Source: Candidatus Ratteibacteria bacterium
GTDB lineage: Bacteria > CAIJMQ01
Direction: 5' to 3'
Assembly: GCA_028715665.1 (NCBI GenBank)
Contig: JAQURI010000003.1
Span: 1 to 17,947, forward strand
DNA length: 17,947 nt
The notes under the pieces were generated by a model. That model was not told where the DNA came from. It saw nothing but the letters and a program-made list of their open reading frames with translations, and made no database searches. Below, piece after piece: positions 7,479-13,992 of this stretch (positions within the stretch are counted from its first letter, which is position 1; each line of letters opens with the position of its first letter). The translations under genes were made by a program, and so were the position numbers.

Positions 7479-8543
7479 ATGATCAGGCTTGTATTAATAG
7501 ATATTGATGGCGTTATAACTGATGGGAAAGTCCAAATTAATGGTGAGGGTCAGGAAATTAAAAAGCTGGATTTCAAGGATATCGATGCCATATTCGAACT
7601 CAAAAAAAAAGGTTATAAAATAGGTATAATCACAGGAGAGGATACCCCGATAGTAAAATATTTCAATGATAGATTTAAACCACATTATTTTTATTTTAAC
7701 TGCAAGGATAAAGTATCTAAAATAAAAGAAATTCAGCGCAAAGACGGCTTTAAGAATGATGAGATTTGCTTCATTGGTGATAGCAAGCATGATATTGATG
7801 CAATTAAATATGTGGGATTAGGTGTGTGTCCCAATAATGCATCATCAAATGTAAAAGATGTGGCAGATATAACGCTCAAGTCCAGTGGTGGAGGTGGATG
7901 TATTCAAGAATTACTGGATTTATTAAATCAATATAAAGAGAAAAAATATTTGTTTTTTTCTAAAGGCTATCAAGAGCATATGGATGTGTTCAATAAGATA
8001 AGAATGGATAAGCAGCTTCAGGATAATGTTACGATGATAGCAGAAGAAATTATTAAAACTTTAAAAAACGGCGGGAAAATACTTCTGTGCGGAAATGGTG
8101 GAAGCGCTGCAGACTCGCAGCACATTGCGGCAGAATTTGTAGGTAGATTTTATTTAGAAAGGAAGGCATTAAACGCAGAAGCATTAACTGTTAATTCGTC
8201 ATCATTGACTTCAATAGGAAATGATTATGACTTCAAGCAGGTATTTGCCCGTCAGGTAGAGGCAAAAGGCAAACAGGGAGATATGATTATTGGTATATCC
8301 ACAAGTGGAAATTCGATGAATATTATGGAAGCTTTAAAAACTGCAAAACAGATGAAGTTGAGGACAGTTGCTTTGATTGGAGATAATAAAAATACTCCAA
8401 TAGCTAAATTTGCAGATATTGTTATTAATGTTCCATCAAATATAACTCCAAGAATTCAAGAAGCACATATTTTTATAGGGCATTTAATTTGTGAATATGT
8501 TGAGTATAAATTATTTAACAAGAATAAGAAGACAAAATATTAA
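7479..8543 (+). CDS. Fusion of KdsC-like HAD phosphatase and GmhA-like sugar-phosphate isomerase
   Basis: A 354-residue two-domain enzyme. Residues 1-152 form a type C0 HAD phosphatase: DIDGVITDG carries the nucleophile Asp8 and acid Asp10, ITGED follows at 51-55, then GDSKHD supplies the metal-binding acids, and SGGGGCIQEL is the KdsC-type tail. The Glu in TGE, where KDO-8-P phosphatases usually have Arg, resembles that reported for KDN-9-phosphate phosphatase. Residues ~165-350 form a SIS domain close to phosphoheptose isomerase GmhA: GNGGSAADSQH, SIGNDYDFKQVFARQVEA, ISTSGNS and RIQEAH. The residues matching GmhA's metal/catalytic set are present: His215, Glu219, Gln327, His335. The SIS half would turn a ketose phosphate into the aldose phosphate used by NeuB; the HAD half would dephosphorylate the product. 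It starts five bases after neuB, with AGAGGA upstream. Substrate is unproven. Confidence 0.88.
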   Translation: MIRLVLIDIDGVITDGKVQINGEGQEIKKLDFKDIDAIFELKKKGYKIGIITGEDTPIVKYFNDRFKPHYFYFNCKDKVSKIKEIQRKDGFKNDEICFIGDSKHDIDAIKYVGLGVCPNNASSNVKDVADITLKSSGGGGCIQELLDLLNQYKEKKYLFFSKGYQEHMDVFNKIRMDKQLQDNVTMIAEEIIKTLKNGGKILLCGNGGSAADSQHIAAEFVGRFYLERKALNAEALTVNSSSLTSIGNDYDFKQVFARQVEAKGKQGDMIIGISTSGNSMNIMEALKTAKQMKLRTVALIGDNKNTPIAKFADIVINVPSNITPRIQEAHIFIGHLICEYVEYKLFNKNKKTKY

Positions 8544-8604
8544 TCGAAAAAATACCAGATTAAATATAGTTTTTTAAAATTTATAATCCAAAGAGAGATA
8601 GAGC

Positions 8605-9306
8605 ATGATAGTTGCAGTGATACCTGCAAGAGGTGGCTCAAAGGGGATTCCAAAGAAGAATATTATTGATTTTTGCGGTAAACCATTGATCGCATGGAGT
8701 ATTCTGCAATCAAAAAATAGCGAACTGATAGACGAGGTATATGTAAGTTCCGATGATGATGAAATAATTGATATTTCTTCCAGTTATGGAGCAAAAGTGA
8801 TTCACAGACCCGGGGAGCTGGCAACCGATTTTTCCACATCAGAAGAGTCATTACTGCATACAGTTTCAATTATCGAGAAAAAAGTGGATATTGACCTGAT
8901 CGTTTTTCTTCAGGCAACATCTCCTCTTCGTGAAAAAAAAGATATAGGAGAAGCAATTACGGAGTTCCGGATTCAAAAAGTTGACTCACTTTTTTCAGCA
9001 GCCAGGCTGGAGGATTTTTTTATCTGGGAAAAAACGTCTAAAGGTCTTAAGAGTATGAATTATGATTACAAGAACAGAACCCGAAGGCAGGATACAGGAA
9101 AGCAGTATGTTGAAAATGGATCAATTTATATTTTCAAACCTTTTATACTCAAAAAATATAATAACCGTCTTGGCGGCAGGATCGGTATATATGAGATGGA
9201 ATTATGGAAAACCCGGGAGATTGATTCTATAGAAGATAAAGAATTATGCGAGTGGTATTTCAATAAAAAAATATTAAAATCCATGGGTAATCACGACACT
9301 CCTTAG
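8605..9306 (+). CDS. neuA: CMP-ulosonate synthetase (NeuA/CMP-KDN family)
   Basis: The 233-residue cytidylyltransferase activates the ulosonic acid with CTP to the CMP-sugar, releasing diphosphate. The CTP-binding loop is IPARGGSKGIPKKNI at residues 6-20. Further family marks are VYVSSDDDEI, FLQATSPLR, YVENGSIYIF and EIDSIEDKEL, which matches the 'D-x-x-x-D' magnesium region at the C-terminal end. The length is that of a stand-alone synthetase without the extra esterase domain found in some NeuA. AGAGAG about eight bases upstream supports the ATG. The 61 bp gap before it is AT-rich with no convincing terminator. KdsB is less likely, since its hallmark motifs differ. The symbol is a family label; the exact acid activated depends on the upstream synthase. 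Confidence 0.87.
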   Translation: MIVAVIPARGGSKGIPKKNIIDFCGKPLIAWSILQSKNSELIDEVYVSSDDDEIIDISSSYGAKVIHRPGELATDFSTSEESLLHTVSIIEKKVDIDLIVFLQATSPLREKKDIGEAITEFRIQKVDSLFSAARLEDFFIWEKTSKGLKSMNYDYKNRTRRQDTGKQYVENGSIYIFKPFILKKYNNRLGGRIGIYEMELWKTREIDSIEDKELCEWYFNKKILKSMGNHDTP

Positions 9307-9312
9307 AAAGGA
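9307..9312 (+). promoter_or_regulatory. Ribosome binding site that favours the ATG at 9320
   Basis: AAAGGA ends seven bases before the ATG at 9320 but only one base before the ATG at 9314, so the second Met is the likelier start of the aminotransferase. Confidence 0.5.
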
Positions 9313-9319
9313 TATGGAG

Positions 9320-10306
9320 ATGGATAAAGGAAGGGTAGTATTTTTTAACGGTAAATTTGTTCCGGAGTCAGAGGCCAGAATAAGCATTTATGATTCTGCT
9401 CTGATGTTTGGAGATATGGTTTTTGAGATGACACGCTCTTTTAATAAAAAACAATTTAAATTGAAAGAACACCTGGAAAGACTTTTTGCTTCCATTAAAT
9501 ATGTAAGAATACCATTAAAGATGACTATTGAAGAAATGGAAGAAAAAGTTTATGAGACTATAGAGATGAACGAACCAGCATTCAGAGCAGATGATGAGCA
9601 TAGAATGATGATTGATGTCTCAAGGGGGCTACTTTCTATTTATCAGGGAGTTGTTGGTATTCCAAAGGGCCCAAATGTTATTATTGCTGATTTTCCCTTG
9701 AGGTGGACAGTTTCTTCAATGGGATATCTGTATGATAAGGGTATAAATGCGGTCATACCCTCTCAGAGAGCAATTCCTGCTTATCTGCTGGATCCAAAAG
9801 TTAAAAACAGAAGCAGATTACATTATTTAATGGCCAATATAGAGGTATCCGGATATAAAGGGGATAATAACTGGGCTCTTCTGCTTGATACCGATGGCTT
9901 TATTGCGGAAGGAACAGGCGATAATTTTTTTATAGTTAAGAATAAGGTAATAATTACACCGGAACCCAGAAACATATTAAGGGGTATTAGCAGGGGGTAT
10001 ATTTTTAAACTTGCCGAGCAGCTGGGATTAGAATGTATTGAAAAAAATATTGAACCTTATGATGTATGTATGTCGGATGAAGCTTTTATGACCGGAACAC
10101 CATTCTGCATTCTGCCTGTCACTTCTTTAAACGGGGAAAAAATTAGTAATGGAAGGATGGGAGAAATAACCGGTAGATTGCTAAAAACATGGAGTAAAAA
10201 CGTAGGCGTGGATATAATTAAACAGATTAAAGATTGGAGCAAAGAGGAAAATTCCAAAGGGGAGTCTGCTCCTTCTCCTTATGCTTTTAGAAGAGATAGT
10301 ATTTGA
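9320..10306 (+). CDS. Class IV (BCAT/D-amino acid aminotransferase fold) PLP enzyme
   Basis: The 328-residue PLP enzyme is of fold type IV, the group holding branched-chain aminotransferase, D-amino acid aminotransferase and aminodeoxychorismate lyase. The N-terminus (VFFNGKFVPESEARISIYDSA) is standard for the group. The likely Schiff-base lysine is Lys162 in KNRSRLHYLM. The PLP-phosphate and ring contacts fit EGTGDNFFIV, ILRGISRGYI and TGTPFCILPV. These enzymes usually act on amino acids and 2-oxo acids, not on sugar rings, whose aminotransferases are mostly fold type I. It follows the CMP-ulosonate synthetase by 13 bp and its stop overlaps the next start (TTGA), so it is probably part of the same pathway. 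It might aminate an oxidised sugar or oxo-acid made by the SDRs or supply an amino-acid substituent. That is inference. The alternative start is 9314. Confidence 0.82.
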   Translation: MDKGRVVFFNGKFVPESEARISIYDSALMFGDMVFEMTRSFNKKQFKLKEHLERLFASIKYVRIPLKMTIEEMEEKVYETIEMNEPAFRADDEHRMMIDVSRGLLSIYQGVVGIPKGPNVIIADFPLRWTVSSMGYLYDKGINAVIPSQRAIPAYLLDPKVKNRSRLHYLMANIEVSGYKGDNNWALLLDTDGFIAEGTGDNFFIVKNKVIITPEPRNILRGISRGYIFKLAEQLGLECIEKNIEPYDVCMSDEAFMTGTPFCILPVTSLNGEKISNGRMGEITGRLLKTWSKNVGVDIIKQIKDWSKEENSKGESAPSPYAFRRDSI

Positions 10307-11175
10307 ATTTAAATTCACAGATTATGATAACATATGGAATAATGCAGGGAAGGTTGACTGAGCCAGGAGGCAGGGGAATACAATTTTTCCCTTTTGAAAA
10401 CTGGAAGGATGAATTTGAAATTGCCAGGCAGATTGGCATGGATGAGATAGAATTTATTTTCGATTATGAAAACTATAAAAAAAATCCATTATGGAGTAAA
10501 GAGGGGATTGAAGAAATAAAGACCCTGATGATGGAAACAGGCATCAGGGTTAATTCTATATGTTTTGATTATTTTATGAGAAAGCCTTTTTTTAAAGCTA
10601 ATGGTAAAGCAGAGAGAAAGCTTTTGTATCAAGAAAATAAAATATTTCTGGAAAAAATAATGAAAGTCTCAGCAGATTTAGGGATAAAGTTGATTGAAAT
10701 TCCACTGGTGGATAGTTCAGCGATTAAAACTGGTGAAGAAAAAGAATTATTCAGGGAGTTTTTATGTACTATTTTTAAGCAACAAGCGGATAATAGTATT
10801 TATATAGGGCTGGAAACAGATTTTTCCCCACTTGAGTTAAAAAAATACATTGAATCATTTAACAACCTATTTATAAAAGCAAATTACGATACAGGTAACA
10901 GCTCAGCATTGGGTTATAATGTTTACCAGGAAATTATTATCTTAAAAGAACTTATTTTTAATATTCATATAAAGGACAGGGTTTTAAATGGAGGGACTGT
11001 CCAGTTAGGAAGCGGTAATGCGGATTTTGTTAGTTTTTTTAAGGCCCTAAAAGAGATAAATTATAGTGGCAGCCTTATTTTGCAGGCTGCAAGAGGGGAA
11101 GATGGATATGAAAGAGAAACTGTTGCAGGACAATTAAATTTTGTAAAAGAGTATGTAAAAAATTTTAACATATAA
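10303..11175 (+). CDS. TIM-barrel sugar phosphate isomerase/epimerase-like protein
   Basis: A protein of 290 residues with the xylose-isomerase-like TIM-barrel pattern (AP endonuclease 2 superfamily, IolE/hexulose epimerase-like). It opens with ITYGIMQGRL, which is frequent at the start of this family. Likely metal ligands are Glu in GLETDF, Asp in NYDTGNS and His in HIKDR; the last ligand position, usually Glu, reads Gln (ILQAARGEDG). The enzyme would isomerise, epimerise or dehydrate a keto sugar. The TTG start shares four bases with the preceding TGA (TTGA), a coupled arrangement. An ATG at 10324 directly before the first strand is a fair alternative, but neither has a strong ribosome site. 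Lying next to two dehydrogenases, it could handle a keto-sugar they produce. The substrate is not recognisable. Confidence 0.8.
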   Translation: MNLNSQIMITYGIMQGRLTEPGGRGIQFFPFENWKDEFEIARQIGMDEIEFIFDYENYKKNPLWSKEGIEEIKTLMMETGIRVNSICFDYFMRKPFFKANGKAERKLLYQENKIFLEKIMKVSADLGIKLIEIPLVDSSAIKTGEEKELFREFLCTIFKQQADNSIYIGLETDFSPLELKKYIESFNNLFIKANYDTGNSSALGYNVYQEIIILKELIFNIHIKDRVLNGGTVQLGSGNADFVSFFKALKEINYSGSLILQAARGEDGYERETVAGQLNFVKEYVKNFNI

Positions 11176-11191
11176 GTTAAGTATTTATATT

Positions 11192-11974
11192 ATGGATTTG
11201 AATTTAAAAAATAAAAATGTGCTTGCAACTGCTTCTTCATCTGGTATCGGCAGGGCTACCGCAGAAGTATTTTTACAGGAAGGTGCAAAGGTAATAATCA
11301 ATGGTAGAAATAAGGGCAAATTAGCCGCGATTGTAAAAGAACTGTCTTTAAAATTCGGAAGTGATAATATCGATTCTTTTAGAGGAGATATAACAAAAAT
11401 AGAGAATATTAAGTCCTTAAAAAAATTTGTTTTAAGCAAGTGGAGCAGTATGGATATTTTAGTTTTAAATCTGGGAAGCGGTAAGCCGTTATCAAATAAT
11501 AAATTGTCAGTATCTGAATGGGAAAGATTTCTTGATATTAATCTTCTCAGTACGGTTAAAATTTTAGATGAATTTGTTCCGGTAATGAAAAAAAATAAAA
11601 GTGGAAGCATCATATTAATTTCATCCATCGCAGGCCTGGAAAGAACGGGTGCCCCCTATGGGTATGCTGCTGCCAAGTCATCCCTGCTTTCATTAACTTC
11701 AAACCTTTGTGCAGAATTAGCAGATTTTGGAATCAGAATTAACTGTATTGCTCCCGGTAATGTCTATTTTAAGGGCGGCAGATGGGAAGAAATTTTAAGG
11801 GATCAACCGGAAATAAAAGATAAATATATCAATAAAGAGGTACCATTAAAAAGATTTGCCGATCCTTATGAGATTGCCAGAAGTATAGCCTTTTTATCAT
11901 CCGGATGTTCATCATTTACTACGGGCGCAGTACTGGTAATTGATGGGGGGCAGACAAGGAGATATGGCTTATGA
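11192..11974 (+). CDS. Short-chain dehydrogenase/reductase
   Basis: A classical 260-residue SDR that should oxidise or reduce a sugar hydroxyl/keto group with NAD(P). The dinucleotide loop is TASSSGIG at 13-20, with Ala in place of the usual first Gly. LNLGSG replaces the usual NNAG. The catalytic set is Ser145 (ISS), Tyr158 and Lys162 (YAAAK), followed by RINCIAPGNV and a C-terminal TGAVLVIDGG. It starts 16 bp after the TIM-barrel gene without a clear ribosome site and overlaps the next SDR by ATGA. It differs clearly from that SDR in both cofactor loop and active-site surroundings, so the two are not a recent duplication and probably act on different steps. Cofactor preference and substrate cannot be read from the sequence. 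Confidence 0.87.
   Translation: MDLNLKNKNVLATASSSGIGRATAEVFLQEGAKVIINGRNKGKLAAIVKELSLKFGSDNIDSFRGDITKIENIKSLKKFVLSKWSSMDILVLNLGSGKPLSNNKLSVSEWERFLDINLLSTVKILDEFVPVMKKNKSGSIILISSIAGLERTGAPYGYAAAKSSLLSLTSNLCAELADFGIRINCIAPGNVYFKGGRWEEILRDQPEIKDKYINKEVPLKRFADPYEIARSIAFLSSGCSSFTTGAVLVIDGGQTRRYGL
11956..11961 (+). promoter_or_regulatory. Ribosome binding site for the second SDR
   Basis: AAGGAG lies inside the end of the first SDR gene, nine bases before the ATG at 11971. It favours the ATGA-overlap start over Met3 at 11977. Confidence 0.55.
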
Positions 11975-12807
11975 GTATGAGCACTACTGATAGATTTATG
12001 ATAAAAGATGAGATATGCATCATTACCGGAGGTGCGGGTCTCTTAGGAATTGAACATGCAAAGGCAGTTTTAGATGGAGGTGGGATTCCAGTATTACTGG
12101 ATATCGATGTTGAGAAGTTAAAAGAAGCAAAGAAATTTTTAGAAAATAAATATAATAAGGGAATAGGAGCTTTTAAGGCAGATATAACCATAAAAAAAGA
12201 ATTGAAAGCAGTATGTAAAAAGATAATAAGTAAATTCGGCAGAGTGGATGTTTTAATTAATAACGCTTCCAACAATCCAAAAGTGGAAGACAGCATGGGT
12301 AAAAATAATTGGACCAGATTTGAAAATTTCCCCGAGGAAATATGGGATAAAGATATGTCAGTAGGTGTGAAGGGTGCTTTTTTATGCAGCCAGATATTCG
12401 GTGGTATTATGGCAGAAAAAAATAAGGGTGTTATATTAAATATATCTTCAGATTTGGGGATAATAGCTCCTGATCAAAGAATATATAAAAAGAAAAAATT
12501 AAAAGAGAGCGAACAAATGGTAAAACCTGTCACTTATTCAGTTTCCAAGCACGCCTTAATCGGTCTTACCAGGTATCTGGCGACATATTGGGCAAAGAAA
12601 GGAATTCGGGTTAATGCAATATGCCCGGGAGGTATTTATAGCAGGCAGGATAAAGAATTCCTGGAGAAATTAACCAATTTAATTCCAATGGGAAGGATGG
12701 CCGATGTTGATGAATATAAAGCAGCTGTCCTGTTTTTAATTTCTGATGCGAGCTCTTACATGACCGGTTCCACTCTGATAATAGATGGGGGTAGGACCTG
12801 CTGGTGA
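11971..12807 (+). CDS. Short-chain dehydrogenase, PtmA-like
   Basis: A 278-residue SDR with cofactor loop TGGAGLLG (19-26), LINNASNNP, ISSDLGIIAPDQRIY, catalytic Tyr189/Lys193 (YSVSK), RVNAICPGG and TGSTLIIDGG. The loop TGGAGLLG and the IAPD/IY insertion before the active Tyr resemble PtmA-type oxidoreductases, found with nonulosonic-acid genes in flagellar glycosylation loci such as that of Campylobacter. This resemblance is from memory, not a search. Its occurrence here beside neuB and neuA homologues agrees with such a role, either in precursor supply or in modifying the ulosonate. Its start overlaps the previous stop (ATGA) behind a good AAGGAG. It is the last gene before a 109 bp gap, so it may end the central operon. 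Confidence 0.88.
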   Translation: MSMSTTDRFMIKDEICIITGGAGLLGIEHAKAVLDGGGIPVLLDIDVEKLKEAKKFLENKYNKGIGAFKADITIKKELKAVCKKIISKFGRVDVLINNASNNPKVEDSMGKNNWTRFENFPEEIWDKDMSVGVKGAFLCSQIFGGIMAEKNKGVILNISSDLGIIAPDQRIYKKKKLKESEQMVKPVTYSVSKHALIGLTRYLATYWAKKGIRVNAICPGGIYSRQDKEFLEKLTNLIPMGRMADVDEYKAAVLFLISDASSYMTGSTLIIDGGRTCW

Positions 12808-12872
12808 GAATTGATGGAACAATCAGATAAACTCTATTTAACACGCCTATAAATTATATTAGGTTAGAAATA

Positions 12873-12878
12873 TATAAT
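12873..12878 (+). promoter_or_regulatory. Possible -10 element before the zinc-ribbon methyltransferase
   Basis: TATAAT stands in the 109 bp gap 12808-12916, about 20 bases before the ribosome site. No -35 hexamer is seen at the right distance, so this is weak. The gap holds no other recognisable element and no clear terminator. Confidence 0.25.
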
Positions 12879-12897
12879 CAACTATACCAAATAACGT

Positions 12898-12905
12898 AAG
12901 GAGAG
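12898..12905 (+). promoter_or_regulatory. Ribosome binding site for the GTG start at 12917
   Basis: AAGGAGAG is the best Shine-Dalgarno match in the neighbourhood. Its 11-base spacing to GTG 12917 is a little long, but no better in-frame start is closer. Confidence 0.5.
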
Positions 12906-12916
12906 TATTTAAAGAA

Positions 12917-13936
12917 GTGTTTCAAAAATATCCAGTTATGAATGTATCAACTGAGCAGAGGAAGAATATTGAATCGTATAATATGGCAATTAATGATGGA
13001 GAATATGAACTTGAAGATGTCCATTGTAATTTATGCGGTTCGATGAATAAGAAAATACTTTTTGAAAATGACCGGTACGGCATCAATCAATATACCGTTG
13101 TATGCAGGAAATGTGGACTTGTGTATAGTTCTCCCAGACTAACTGCAGAGAGCGCCAGAAAATTTTACGAATCTGATGAATACCGAAGGATATATGACAA
13201 AAATTCTCTTACTCATATATTTGAGATGAAATATAAAAAAGCTATAAATTATACTTGCAAATCCTTTAAACCGGATAATTACCGGGATTTAATGTTCATT
13301 GATTTTTTACGGGAATCAAATATCTTATACGATACCGTATGTGAAATCGGAGCTGCAGGAGGTCATAATTTAGTCCCTTTCAAAAAAATGGGAAAGGGAG
13401 TGACAGGAGTTGAATATAGTAAAAAATTAGTTCAATTAGGCCAGGCAAAAGGGATTAATATGTTACAGGGCTCTATTGAAAATATAGATAAGCCTTACGA
13501 TCTGGTGATTCTCATTCATGTTCTTGAACATTTTCATAATCCGGTCCAACAAATTAAAAAACTTAAAGAATATATAAACAAATATTTATTTATTGAAGTT
13601 CCAGGCATAGTTAAAAGTGTTCCATCTTTACAAAATGCTCATCTGTATTACTTTTCTACTAATACTCTTTTCCGCTGTGTCTCAGAATCAGGCTTTAAAA
13701 TAGTTACATATCAAACAATAAATTCGAATGATTTTATCATGGCACTATTTGAAAAAGGTAATAATCAGCTTTATTATTATGATTTTCCGAAAGAAGTAAG
13801 ACGAACTTTATATATTGTTAATCGTTTTAAAATAAATAATTTTATAAGAAATATTGTAAGGAAGCTTCCATTCGGAGACAAAATATTGAATAGAGTAATA
13901 AGAATTCTTAAAGCTAAGAAATATAATAAACAATAA
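12917..13936 (+). CDS. Zinc-ribbon class I SAM methyltransferase
   Basis: A 339-residue protein with an N-terminal four-cysteine zinc ribbon (Cys37/Cys40 and Cys63/Cys66, CNLCG and CRKCG), followed by a Rossmann methyltransferase: CEIGAAGG (142-149) as motif I, VEYSK for the acidic strand-2 region, and LIHVLEHFHNP after motif IV. This ribbon-plus-methyltransferase layout is common in sugar C- or O-methyltransferases of surface polysaccharide and antibiotic-sugar clusters. It would methylate a sugar of the glycan or a nucleotide-linked precursor. The GTG start is supported by AAGGAGAG. Met8 (12938) is a possible shorter start, without a ribosome site. The C-terminal ~60 residues are basic and not recognised. 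Confidence 0.83.
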   Translation: MFQKYPVMNVSTEQRKNIESYNMAINDGEYELEDVHCNLCGSMNKKILFENDRYGINQYTVVCRKCGLVYSSPRLTAESARKFYESDEYRRIYDKNSLTHIFEMKYKKAINYTCKSFKPDNYRDLMFIDFLRESNILYDTVCEIGAAGGHNLVPFKKMGKGVTGVEYSKKLVQLGQAKGINMLQGSIENIDKPYDLVILIHVLEHFHNPVQQIKKLKEYINKYLFIEVPGIVKSVPSLQNAHLYYFSTNTLFRCVSESGFKIVTYQTINSNDFIMALFEKGNNQLYYYDFPKEVRRTLYIVNRFKINNFIRNIVRKLPFGDKILNRVIRILKAKKYNKQ

Positions 13937-13992
13937 AGACATTATCGTTATTTAATTATAAAAAGTAATTTTACAAATTTTTAAATCATGCT

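Noticed and set aside
8582..8587. TATAAT as a promoter for the CMP-synthetase gene
   Set aside because: It is only about 18 bases before the ATG, so transcription would start inside or beyond the ribosome site. There is also no -35 element.
11185..11628. 147-codon open frame on the minus strand
   Set aside because: It lies wholly opposite the first SDR, which has clear catalytic motifs. The minus-strand product is a low-complexity hydrophobic sequence with no motif.
11192..12807. Tandem duplication of SDR genes
   Set aside because: The cofactor loops (TASSSGIG versus TGGAGLLG) and active-site surroundings differ throughout. They look like separate family members placed side by side.
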